Positions 21,645-31,399 of a DNA stretch of 64,000 nucleotides are shown in pieces. Made by a program: the position numbers and the translations under genes. Origin of the DNA: Capitulum mitella (Eukaryota; Arthropoda; Thecostraca; Pollicipedomorpha; Pollicipedidae); the NCBI GenBank assembly GCA_030062745.1, contig CP099853.1:1-64000 (forward strand), given 5' to 3'. The notes under the pieces are model-generated. The model made no database searches. It was not told where the DNA came from and was given only the letters and a program-made list of their open reading frames with translations. Each line of letters begins with the position of its first letter. Positions within the stretch are counted from its first letter, which is position 1.

Positions 21645-22331
21645 GCCCGGCAGTTGCGGGGGGGGGGGGGCGGCGCTAAACGCCTCCTTTTTTGGCTGTT
21701 CTGTAGTTCTGATTTAGCGTGGCGAAGTCGCGCCATACTTCGAGTACCCTTTGTTGCATTAGTTCTGCGCATTTTGGAAAATGTGCAGAAATCGGGCAGG
21801 GCCGCCTGACGCCATGTCAGAATGATGTGATGAAGGTAGCCATGTTTAACGATTTTGACATTTCTTCGATTTTGCTTGACAACCCTTACCCTACAACACC
21901 CTTAGACAGCAAGGTGTCAATAGTTTGAAGTACAGGCCATTTGGCAAGAGAGGTCAATACAGACTATCCATGACCTCACCCAAGGACATCATGGACCAGA
22001 TTTTACAAGCACGATCTCTTCAAAGACATGGTCAATGTTCTAGTTGTGGCCCCTATTTGAAGACTTTCCTTTTGCGCATATGGACATCTATCGGCACTTA
22101 AGTGTGATCATAATGTCACGACAGGCCAGTGTAGGCCACCCATAACCTCATCCAAGGTCATAATAGGAAAATTCACAATCACGATTCTTCAAACAAGGCG
22201 GCAATGTACACGTTATGGCAGCCATTTGCAGGCTTTCTGGGGCACGCATAACGCATAAATATTCAGGGGCACGTGAGTGTGGTCACAGTGTCATGAGAGA
22301 TAAATGTAAACTACCTATGAGCTCCATGAAG
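21645..22331 (+). repeat. G-run-ended repeat with ~172 bp diverged tandem units
   Basis: It starts TTAG-CCCGGCAGTTGCGGGG, resembling the reversed end near 18133. From about 21920 to 22330 a module recurs roughly every 172-176 bp. The aligned cores are CATGACCTCACCCAAGG (about 21969) with CATAACCTCATCCAAGG (about 22140), and GTGTGATCATAATGTCAC (about 22102) with GTGTGGTCACAGTGTCAT (about 22278). It is probably a non-autonomous element; its right end may be the TTAA at 22332. Confidence 0.4.
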
Positions 22332-22335
22332 TTAA

Positions 22336-22969
22336 CCCGGCACTGCCTGGGTGTGTCAAATGATGCCCTTTTCGGCTTTTCGTGAATAACTTCTGTCAGA
22401 TATCATTTCATTTCTGTACATGACGCAGTTAAAAATCCTAGTGAGTAATTATTGCTTTTTGGCAGGAAGAGTAATGCAACCTTATCTGACCTGACCCAGA
22501 GTGACCTTGACTGAATGCAAAGCAGGTAACGCAAAACTAGTCATGAGAAGGTTTCACTTCCGTCCTTTTTATGACGTGGATCAAAACGTCTGAGAGTAAG
22601 CATGAATCCTTACCATGTAAAATAAGACCAATATTTCATCTGACATAGGCTGACCTTGAGCGGACATTGTTTTAACGTTTTCGCCTGCTTCTGATGCAGA
22701 AGATTGTGACATTTCTTTTCATATCCAGTTGAAGGCTGCAAGACCAGTATTGCCAATGATATGATGTGCGAAATGGAGTGAGTTTTTTCCAACGCTGTGC
22801 TGTGCGTTTTGCGGGACCTGTGACGTCATTAGTCATGTGACCAGGGTTTACATAGTATTTTCTGAATCGCAAGACTCAGGGCTACCGATTGGTGGTGGAC
22901 CGGTTGAGATCTGACGGTTAGATCCTGCAACAAAGGGGTGCCCTTTTTGTCACCCCCAGGCAGTCACGG
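22336..22969 (+). mobile_element. Short terminal-inverted-repeat element (non-autonomous)
   Basis: The left end CCCGGCACTGCCTGGGTGTG follows TTAA (22332-22335). The right end CACCCCCAGGCAGTCACGG (22951-22969) is its imperfect inverted repeat. Inward similarity continues to the flanking GCCC/GGGTGCCC blocks. The right flank reads ATATAA rather than TTAA, so the duplication is eroded or the boundary is off by a few bases. No coding content. Confidence 0.5.
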
Positions 22970-24056
22970 ATATAAAAAACGCGCCAGGCGGTGCCGGACA
23001 AAGGACAGATCAGGTCAGGTCAGGTCACGGACGATAGCGCGTAAAATGTGTCTGTTTCATCCGGAAAATCATGACGTCACAGAACAGCTTTAAAACAAAC
23101 TCTCGTATGGTCAATATCGCCACGTATGGTCAACGCAGGTCAAATACATAAATATTTAATAAATGAATAATCCTTTAATAATCCACGAATATTCTGGAAA
23201 GACTAGGATTTAGCCAATGAACGGGCGTCAGAACGCACGAAGTTCAAATAACTGGCTGGTGTAAGGCGGAGTACAGAATACGCTAGGTCCGGCGCTTTGG
23301 TCCGTCTTCGCCTTCCCGAGGAACATCAGGGAACAGTGGCGGTCTAGGTCGGTCTGTTTGGTCAGTGCAAGCCAGTCGTGGCGAGGGACGGAATGTTCGG
23401 CCGCCGAGTGAGCTTCGAAGGGGGGAGGGGCGATGTGGTGTTGGATCGCATGGGTAACTTAGGAAGAAGGGAGAAGCCGAGTTTTGTAGTTTGTGGAGTT
23501 TGGAGTGATGAGAGCCCCACATATTCAACAACGATGTCCAAGTGACATCTCCAAATCCAAGTCCAAAAAAATCGATGGCCAAATCCAAGTGTATGCCTTG
23601 CCCTGTTGAAAGCATCCCAATTGTGGCCTAAGATACTACGCTGATGTCAGAATGGTGATGTGGTGGCTTACATCAGACTGATGGCTGGCAATCCCACTGG
23701 GTCGTTGAAGGGGGTCCGAATTCCCAATATTAAGGGATTTTAACATATGTCCTATCACGATGACTGGAAAGAAACGGTCTAAAATCCTATGTGGACCCCC
23801 TCCCATCGCAATTCTCCAACCATGATCTTCTCGGAATTCCCCATCCATGATCAGACTTCTGATGTACTTCTCCGGTTGGAGTTGTTGCCGACTGTTGTAT
23901 TCTTCAAATATTTCACATATTTTCCTGATCGACTTCCAGTGGCCAAATGCTTTTCGAAACCACAAATCGAAACGCGTGCATTTTGTGCTGAATGGCTCGT
24001 AGCCAGTGTCGTCTGGTGTGGGACTTCATTATCACAGCTTACGGATTATCCGCCAG
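22970..24056. other. Intergenic with two unidentified minus-strand frames
   Basis: Short AGGTC pentamer repeats occur at about 23010-23035. Two adjacent minus-strand frames (23636-23965, starting MWFRKAFGHWKSIRK, and 23283-23615) are protein-like in composition in parts. Neither matches a family I recognise, and no splice structure was resolved. Confidence 0.3.
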
Positions 24057-24191
24057 ATGGCGTCGGTGCAGGGCGACAGCGACGGAGACGGCAAGGGTCG
24101 AGAGCCGGCCAAGCCGGACAAGGTGGAGGCTTTCCGGCGCGTGTTCGGAGCCAGAAGCGCCTCCGTTGTCGACTTCGTCCAGTTTTACAAG
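24057..24191 (+). CDS. Candidate initiating exon, unidentified
   Basis: ATG at 24057 opens a 45-codon frame starting MASVQGDSDGDGKGREPAKP and ending DFVQFYK at a possible phase-0 donor (AAG|GTATTG). Without splicing the frame stops at 24221. The sequence is CpG-rich, as first exons often are. No downstream exon was assigned and no domain is recognised. Confidence 0.25.
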
Positions 24192-24221
24192 GTATTGGCC
24201 GCTGTGGCGGATCGCACCTAG

Positions 24222-24860
24222 GTCGGAGGATGGCCACGGCAGGCGCGGTGGCACGCTGTTCTGATGAGACACGGCCTCCTGCTCGGCCATTTTTGGCGCT
24301 GCAAAGCGTGTGTGTGGGGACCAAACGAGACAATGCGTGATTACGACAATGAAAACGTGCGACACTGTTAAATTATCCGTGCCGGAACACGAAACGATAT
24401 CGAAAGTTCAAAATCTAGTAAGGCGCAACAGAGGCTCCCAGTTTTTCCCTGCACTATTTCAGATGAAATCCAAAAGCATTACACAATTGTTTTCTTTGGC
24501 CCGCAAATCGACAAATGCTGGGACACAGCATAATTTTTTTTTCACGTTTTCGCCTAGCTCAGCTGCCGCCTACAGGCTACAACGCGAATTGACCTTGGCA
24601 GTCAAGAGCGTCGTGAAATAACCCAATAACCAACCATGAAATGCCGCTTTAGGGACAATACAGTGGTCAACCACTGATATATTTCGAAAACACCGTGGCC
24701 GTGCCACGCTATGGGCCCAACGTTGTGATCTACACAACATGCCTCTCAAGCGCATACTGTCGAGGACTGCGACACTGAATCCAGGCACGGTGTTATAAGC
24801 AGCAAGTATTAGTGTCGCTTTTCATACCGTGACATTAGCACGCCAACTGAATGTGTCCGG
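24222..24860. other. Intergenic, 3' side of the sulfotransferase gene
   Basis: No gene recognised. It includes the downstream flank of the minus-strand sulfotransferase; no clear AATAAA close to its stop was seen. Confidence 0.4.
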
Positions 24861-26045
24861 CTATGGAAGAAACTCGTCGGCGAATGAGTACAGTTCGAGA
24901 GGCAGGCCCGCGTACCCTCGACTTCGCAGCAGCTTGTGTAGTCGGTAAATGTACGTCCACACCATTAGGCGAATGTCCGAGCCATACACTGCTCTGTCGG
25001 CCGCGGCTGGGCGCCGTTTCCTGTGAAGATGCCCCCCGGCGTGCTGGAGGGCACAGCGCAGTCGCACGGGCTCCGGAGCCACGCCCAGGAAGGTCAGCAT
25101 TGCCTCCAGCTGTGTCTGCGTCTGCCGCTCCAGCAGCTCGTACGGCACCAGCAGGGTGTCAGCCGGATCGGTGGCCCAGTCCTCGTGAAGCCGCCACCAC
25201 TGCTCAATGCGCTCTCGAACAAATGTTGCCCAACCGCTCGCGTGCAATGGGAAGTCGTCCGCACGACTGCTGTTAATAAGGGGATGTTCTTGAAAGTGGT
25301 CGACAGAAATGAAGGCAGTGAAAGGGTCGCGCACGAGCAATACGGCTCTCAAAGGATAACCATGGGCCAGGTCTTTGGTGTTCCGCCATGGAGGTGAAAT
25401 CTCGTGCGTCTTGAACGCAATGCAATTTCTCATATGGGATGGCATGAGCTTCCCAACGAAGGCCATGTTCGGGGGAACAGGGTCACTGCCTCCCATCATC
25501 TTGAGAGCTTGCATAACTTCACCTGCTGACATCAGGCCCAGTTCACTCGGTGACACGGCTTCAGTTTCCGTCGACGCAAAGCCGCCGCAAACGGCCAGCC
25601 CGCTGGCCGCCTCCAGCAGGTAGTGCGCCCACGCGTCCCCGGAACGGAGGAACGAGACGAGCCGGACCGGCGGCAGACTCCCGGTGCGGGCGAACCCGGT
25701 CCGGTACCGGGAGCAGACCGGGTCCGTGAACCAGGAGCCGCTGGGCAGGGCCGGCTCCCGCAGGTCCTCCAGCGACAGCCGCAGGAGGCCGCCGTCGCCT
25801 GACGGGGCGGCGATGTGCGGCTGTGTGCTGCCCACTCCCGACTGCGGAGCGCCGGGGAAAGATGAGGAGCCGCCGGCCGGCCCGCCCGGAAAGACTGACC
25901 TCGCGAACACGAGGACGCACAGCACGAGCCCCGCGCAGAAGGCCATCACGACGTTCCGCCCGATGGTGCTGCTGAGACTTGCCATTTGGCGCCGGTATTG
26001 CGAGCACATCACACGCATCGATAAATTTCCAGTTACATAGTACAC
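24861..26045 (-). CDS. WSCD-like membrane-anchored sulfotransferase, single exon, 394 aa
   Basis: This looks like a type II Golgi-style enzyme. It has a short cytosolic N-terminus, one hydrophobic anchor (about residues 32-52) and a Gly/Pro-rich stem to about 100, then a sulfotransferase domain. Visible motifs are a 5'-phosphosulfate loop-like segment FLRSGDAWAHYLLE (132-145), the conserved FKTHE (211-215), a 3'-phosphate-type segment LLVRDPFTAFIS (236-247), a Trp-rich GWATFVRERIEQWW (271-284) and LLVPYELL (298-305). These fit PAPS-dependent transfer to glycan or protein, by family knowledge of WSCD-like proteins. The loop has DA where SGNT or SGTT is usual, and the WSC domains of vertebrate WSCD are absent. 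Met21 (25985) is an equally plausible start. No intron is apparent, so it could be a retrocopy. Confidence 0.8.
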   Translation of the reverse strand: MYYVTGNLSMRVMCSQYRRQMASLSSTIGRNVVMAFCAGLVLCVLVFARSVFPGGPAGGSSSFPGAPQSGVGSTQPHIAAPSGDGGLLRLSLEDLREPALPSGSWFTDPVCSRYRTGFARTGSLPPVRLVSFLRSGDAWAHYLLEAASGLAVCGGFASTETEAVSPSELGLMSAGEVMQALKMMGGSDPVPPNMAFVGKLMPSHMRNCIAFKTHEISPPWRNTKDLAHGYPLRAVLLVRDPFTAFISVDHFQEHPLINSSRADDFPLHASGWATFVRERIEQWWRLHEDWATDPADTLLVPYELLERQTQTQLEAMLTFLGVAPEPVRLRCALQHAGGHLHRKRRPAAADRAVYGSDIRLMVWTYIYRLHKLLRSRGYAGLPLELYSFADEFLP

Positions 26046-27049
26046 GGTTGCAAATCCGGTTTTTGTTTTTGTTTTCGGAGTAAAAGTAATGCTGGTTTAA
26101 ATACGTTCTTGGTGTAATTCAGGTATGACATCGTACCTGCTTCGTAGTGAATTGAGACGTAGTCATTTGCTTCGAAACTTAGGAATTTGTCAACGTGGTT
26201 GTAATGTAGCCTTTTTGTGGAGGTACAGCATTAGACTTCTGGAGCATAAAAGGTTTTTGAAGCACATAATTTCTGGTGTTCTTCAGCACCAAAAAAATAA
26301 CACCTTTTCCAGCATTGCCCTTGTAACCTGGCATTTACTAAGCTATCTCACCTCCTTCCATTTGCGTGGCGAATTATTTCGCATGCCGGTGGCCCTCTAA
26401 AGATCACACGTAGGGATGCACCGGACCTCCACGTGTATGATCTTTATGATCCGACGGGATACCGGGGTGTACCGGGGCAGTGTACCGGATATTATGTTTA
26501 CTTGTTTTTATTTGCCATTTTTACTGATAAATTAACGAAAATGACAAAAAAACGAGAGATTTGTAAAACTGAAAACTATTACATAAAACGTCAAGAGTGT
26601 GAATCATTCACCCTGGTACCTAATCTTACTGGGAGGTTTCCATAGATTTTCTTGCAAAACATAAATAGGTAGATAAAGAACACAACAATCATAGCGGAGC
26701 TCACCATCTCTCACTGCATTCAAAAGCATGGGTGTAACCGCGGTTGAGAAAATAGGGGAACAAGCTGGCTGCAGTCCACCAAGAACAGGTGGGGGGTGGG
26801 TCAAAATAACTTTTTCGGTCGTGGCATGATTACGTACGGTTGACATTCCTTTACTGAATTTCAAAGTCCCAAAAATTGCGTCGCCAATGGGAAGTGTCTT
26901 TTGATACTTTAAAAATTAGGAGGGCAAATCACCACTTCCGGAAAACTCCGTGGGACACGGAGTTTTCCGGAACTGGTCCGTCCCCCGTAGCCCCCGCAGA
27001 GACTACACCCATGGACAAAGGCTCAACAATATGCAAAATGTCATTACAG
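26046..27049. other. Intergenic, sulfotransferase 5' flank and hAT-like end
   Basis: Upstream flank of the sulfotransferase gene. At 26412 TAGGGATGCACCGG begins an hAT-like terminal sequence whose AT-rich continuation is non-coding. A perfect hairpin at 26936-26972 is listed separately. No gene recognised. Confidence 0.45.
26936..26972. repeat. Perfect 17-bp-arm hairpin
   Basis: The arms 26936-26952 and 26956-26972 (TTCCGGAAAACTCCGTG and its exact complement) are separated by the 3-base loop GGA. It lies just outside the inverted segmental duplication that starts at 27050. Confidence 0.85.
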
Positions 27050-28041
27050 CGCCTTGGTAGAACTGAAATACATTTCCTGATCAGGATTCTATACGAATGC
27101 TAAGGTGTGTCTCGTGAACTATTATTGCCTTTTAATTCGTCTGTATCAGAGAACTTGAAAACGATAAATGTCTGGATAATACACCACAAAACGGGCTACT
27201 GAGCACATGATGGGTATTGTTTCACAGCTTTGAGCTTCAGTCCCATTCTTACAAAATATGTCTCAACCGTACCAAACTAAGAAGCAAAAGTGGTGATTGA
27301 CTGATATTGGGTTTAGAGGCCTTCCTCGACCTATCGGTCATTATGCGCCGCCTGTAAGGTCTGTGTGAGCTACGTTACGTTAGAATGTATGTCGCGATTT
27401 TCAGGACAGCGCAAGTGTTTCATTTAACGTTACAGGGAGAAAGAATGGTGCATACAAGTGTTTTTTTTTTACGTTGGGTTGTATGTGTGTGAGCCAAATT
27501 TAGATGCCCCTTATAACATCGGCATGGTGTGGGGCCTCCATGAAGCGGAAGCAAGAAGCACAGGGGGTAGAGAAAGGGAGTCGTCGATTCCACCACTGTC
27601 AGTTACGTTACTTGTAGCCCTCCTGAAAAACAAGAAATTTAGGTTACGCTTTACGTTTGATCTTGATAAGGTGCCAGCACATGGCCTACTCTTCACGATA
27701 AACACCGAGAGGTCTTTATCGTGCAGACTAGGAGGAGACTGTCCACACCGCCTCTCACGCTGGCTAAGCGTTTCCCCTATCACGTCGGGTGTTGCGGAAG
27801 AATGGAAGGAGTGAGGAGGATTTGCAGTGTTGTGTAGTTGATATGTCGTGTAGTGTAGCGGTGCTGCCTGTTGGTGACTTGAGCTGGTAGGTCGCGCGGT
27901 CCCCACGGCTGCCTTGTGCGCGGGCGGGGACCGGGACAGATTGACCAATAAATAAAATGCGCGATCCTGGCCAAGTTCCCGTTAGGGAGGTCACCGATAC
28001 TGGTTGTGTGTGGTGTTATTTGTTGTCGTGCAGATGTTGCG
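27050..28041 (-). other. 3' side of I-like LINE subfamily B, copy 1
   Basis: No coding content supported. It is shared with 63036-64000. It probably contains LINE 3' UTR near the coding end, but the LINE 3' terminus could not be fixed because both copies share everything out to the window edge. Confidence 0.45.
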
Positions 28042-30560
28042 TTAGAGTTCTCCTGCTAGGTGTGTGTCATTAAAATATTTGAATAGTAGTTGCAATAGAT
28101 CTAGGTGCTGGTTGCCCAGGAGAGTGCTCAGGGTGAGCTGAATTTTCTCTTGTTGGCAGAAGACCTTAATGGGTCGTCTTTGTGCTTCAAAATCCTTACA
28201 TTCTAGCAGGAGGTGACTAACGTTGAGTGGTGTGTTGCAGCTGTTGCATTGTGGCATTTAGTAAGAGCCGTCCTCTAAGATTGGTTTTGTGCATTTCGTG
28301 CGACCCGTTCTGAGCCTGGTGAGGACGACTTCTTGCCGTCGGCATTTTTGATCTGATGTGTCCCAGGCGCCATGTGTGCTCTTGATTGTGTACAGGTGTC
28401 CGTGGTGGTTTTGTGTCCTGTTCCTCTGCTGTTTTTGACGGATGTGTTGCTGGAGGGATGCCTTGCAGTCGTCCAGTGAGAATTTTGTGTCAAAGCATGT
28501 GTCGAGGGCCAATGATTGTTTCGCAATTTGGTCTGCTCGCTCGTTGCCTTTGATGTTTGCGTGTCCCAGTATCCAACCGAATGAAATGTTGTTTACGTTA
28601 GGGGACACTTGCTGTTGTATGCAATCAGTGATGTAGTGTGATGGGTCGGCCGTATTGCTGATGGCTTGGAGTACTGATTTTGAGTCAGAGCAGACAACTA
28701 CATTAACCAGGTTGTGTCTGATTTCCATGCGAATGACTGTCAGGATGGCCATGGCTTCTGCTGTGAAAATTGATGTTTGGTCTGGGAGGGGTTGCCGAGC
28801 TCGAAGCCAGGCGATGATAGTCCAAATCCGACTTTATCGTCGATTTTGGACCCATCCGTGTATATGAATGATTTGTGGTTGTTGACAGTCGTGTCCTCGT
28901 TGAATTTGGCAAGGATTTCTGTTTGTGTTACGTCTGTTTTTCGTTCTGTAAGCCGATATTATACCGTCGGTGGTTTGTGAATCCAGAATGGCCTGAGGGG
29001 CGGTCTGCGTGCAGTGGGCGGTACGGCAAACTGAAGGTCTGCCAGAGCCGTGCTTATTTGGTCGTGAAATGGTGGGCGTTTGCATGCTGCACGGCTCTTG
29101 TTCAATCTGTCATGTCTGAAGCAGACTGTGCCGGATGGTTTTCCGTGGTCTGAACCGTTATGTAGTACCGCCACAGTTGCTGTGTTCGTCTGGTCTGTCG
29201 TGTTGGGGTGTCCGCGTCGGCCAGAAGGCTGGCGATGGGAGTACAGAGCAATGCTCGACTGGCTGCTCTAAAGCTGTGGTTTTGTATGATTTCGAGTTTG
29301 TGTGCCAGAAATGGAGAAATGCTGTTGAAAATGAAATTGTTGTATTCCAGGATGGGTGTAACGACGGCCATGTAGATTCTGAGCAATGTTTGACTTTCTC
29401 CACCCCAGTCTGTTCCTGAAAGGCGGCGGAGGATGTTGACGCGCTTCGCGCATCGTTTCGTCATGTTTTTGATGTGTTGTTGAAATGCCAGTTTTTCGTC
29501 TAAGTAGATGCCAAGGAATTTGAAGTTTTTGACCTGCTCTATGGCTTCGCCATCGATTCGCAGGTTGAGGTTACGTGGGCCTGGAGCGCGAGCGTATGAG
29601 ACTACTGCGGATTTTTCGGCGTACAAGGAGAAGCTCCATTTTTACACCACTTTGCAATGTGGTCTGGTCCTGATTGTAAGGTGTTTCGGCTTTTAAGAAG
29701 CAGTGGTTAGTGGCCCAAATGGCCACGTCGTCCACAAAACGCGAAGAGTGTAGTGTTTTGCCGTGGAAGTCGTCAAACATGTCGCTGATCATGATTAGAA
29801 AGAGTGCTGGTGAAATGACGCTTCCTTGTGGTAGGCCCTCATCCTGCTCTCCATTGCCGGAAAAGGTGTTGCCGCCTCTGACCTTTACTGTTCTGTCCCG
29901 AAGGAAGTTCAGTAGAAAGTGTGCTAGGTGTCCGCGTAAACCTAACTTGTAGAGTTTATGTGCATGTGCGGACTGGTGTACTCGGTCGAATGCGGCCGAG
30001 ATGTCTAAGTATGCAGCCACTGTGTTGCGTTGACAGTTGAGTCCGTGTTTGATGTCGTGTACGATGCGAATGAGATTGTATGCGGTTGACTTGTGTTTTT
30101 TTTTGAAGCCGCATTGGTGCTCGTCGAACAGTTTTTTTTTACTTTCCAAAAAGTGTGGAAGGCATGTGTTTATCATGCGCTCGACGAGTTTGCTGGCACA
30201 GCTGGTGAGTGATATTGGTCTGTATTCTTTTGGTTGAGTGTAGTCTTTTTGGGGTTTCGCCAAAGGGATGATTATACTTTGCCGCCAGTTTGGTGGAAAA
30301 GAGTCGTTTAAGAAGACATTGTTAATGGCCGTTAAGAAGTACGTTGTGGAAACTTTGCTCAAGTGTCTGAAAAACTGGTAATGGATGCCGTCTGGCCAAC
30401 TGACGTGTTGCCGCACTTGCTGGGGGCCAAGGCTAATTCGTGCATGGTGATTGGTGTGTTATATGCTTCAGTGTTTGTTGACTGAAAGTCTGAGGAAAAG
30501 TGGTGCCCCAGACAGACCATGGAACTGTCAGTTACGTCGACAATCGAATATAACAAGGCA
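28042..30560 (-). pseudogene. I-like LINE subfamily B, copy 1: RT and RNase H, 5'-truncated
   Basis: Reading leftwards: the CGNTSVG pre-RT block (about 30440), PLAKPQKDYTQPKEYRPISL (about 30240), ISAAFDRVH (about 30000), GLPQGSVISPALF (about 29820) and the catalytic FVDD at 29727-29738. Next come the thumb region (29102-29626), RNase H (FIYTDGSK about 28860; SDSKSVLQAI about 28690; GWILGHANIKGNERAD about 28560) and a CNSCNTPLNVSHLLLECKDF knuckle (about 28250). Several frameshifts and a stop at 28258 break it. ORF1 and endonuclease are absent, as in 5'-truncated LINEs. The YADD tyrosine and alanine are FV here. Confidence 0.85.
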
Positions 30561-30609
30561 CATTTCTCCTGAAACGGTTTTGTAGGCAGACATTAGAGCA
30601 ACGTCTTGA

Positions 30610-30722
30610 TGGTACACCAGAAGGCTAAATATCCGGCAGTATCCGGCCGTATACCGGATACCGGATAATCCCTAGTATCCGGCCGGGTATCCGGCCGGAC
30701 CGGATATCCGGCGCATCCCTAG
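30610..30722 (-). mobile_element. hAT-like terminal sequence with CCGGATA repeats
   Basis: A cluster of CCGGATA/TATCCGG units ends in GCGCATCCCTA (about 30712-30722), complementary to the TAGGGATGC start typical of hAT termini. The inverted copy is at 59242-59340 and a related single end is at 26412. No 8-bp target duplication links 26412 with 30722. Non-coding; probably a solo end or miniature element. Confidence 0.55.
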
Positions 30723-30925
30723 GTCCAACCGCCATTGAAAGTTGTTCTACACCGATGAACCGCAGAGCATGCTTTATTGCTATGGAGGCGAGGCGGACCA
30801 ATGTCCATGTAAAGAATATCGCCCACCACGGCTGGTCTGTTTAACTAACGTCGCACACATCTAAAACGCCACATGGAAATTGAGAGACGACTCGAGGCTT
30901 GCGCTCAGTGATCTAGACTGCTGAT

Positions 30926-31399
30926 AGTGCCAAACCGCATGAACCGAAGAGAATGTAGCAGTTTGTGAGCGGAAAAATCACCTTCAAGCGTCATTGGAAG
31001 GTGTCATTAGATCTGATGCAGGAGTCGGCCCGTCCATTGCATCATGCTCTTGTCATCGCTGCACTCAAAGCAGAATGCAAAAATAACATTAAGTGGGAAG
31101 CCCAGCTTAGGAAATCTGAAAATGGCCATAGACAATGCCAAATCAATGGCTAAAGCACGTTTTTATCACTAGTGATAAATGGAACCTGCCGTTGGCTGTC
31201 TGTGTACACATGATTGTGACAGGGAGACACGTTTTTTTTTAAAGCAAACACTGCAACTCTTTTGTTTATAGTGTAATTACAAACTATGGAAAAACATTGT
31301 CAGAAATGCCATCCTAATACACAACACAAAGTAAAATGCACACAAAGTAAGCCTGCGGCTTTGCTACACTCGTATCACTGGTTTAATTCTCCCCGTTTA
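30926..31399. other. Intergenic, nothing recognised
   Basis: A short open frame at 30965-31153 (MSGKITFKRHWKV...) has no recognisable domain. Otherwise featureless. Confidence 0.4.

Larger units (their letters stand above)
27050..30925 (-). repeat. Inverted segmental duplication, copy 1
   Basis: This 3.9 kb block is the reverse complement of 59037-64000 once the TTAA element at 61171-62370 is removed. Sampled stretches are about 94% identical. It includes an I-like LINE (28042-30560), about 1 kb on its 3' side, hAT-like CCGGATA sequence (about 30610-30722) and a further 200 bp. Because the match extends past the LINE on both sides, a duplication of a chromosomal segment is more likely than two LINE insertions. 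The second copy runs off the window edge, so full length is unknown. Confidence 0.85.

Noticed and set aside
26412..30722. One complete hAT element spanning both TAGGGATGC-type ends
   Set aside because: The flanking 8 bp at 26412 and 30722 do not match, and the right end belongs to the separately duplicated block, so the ends are probably independent.
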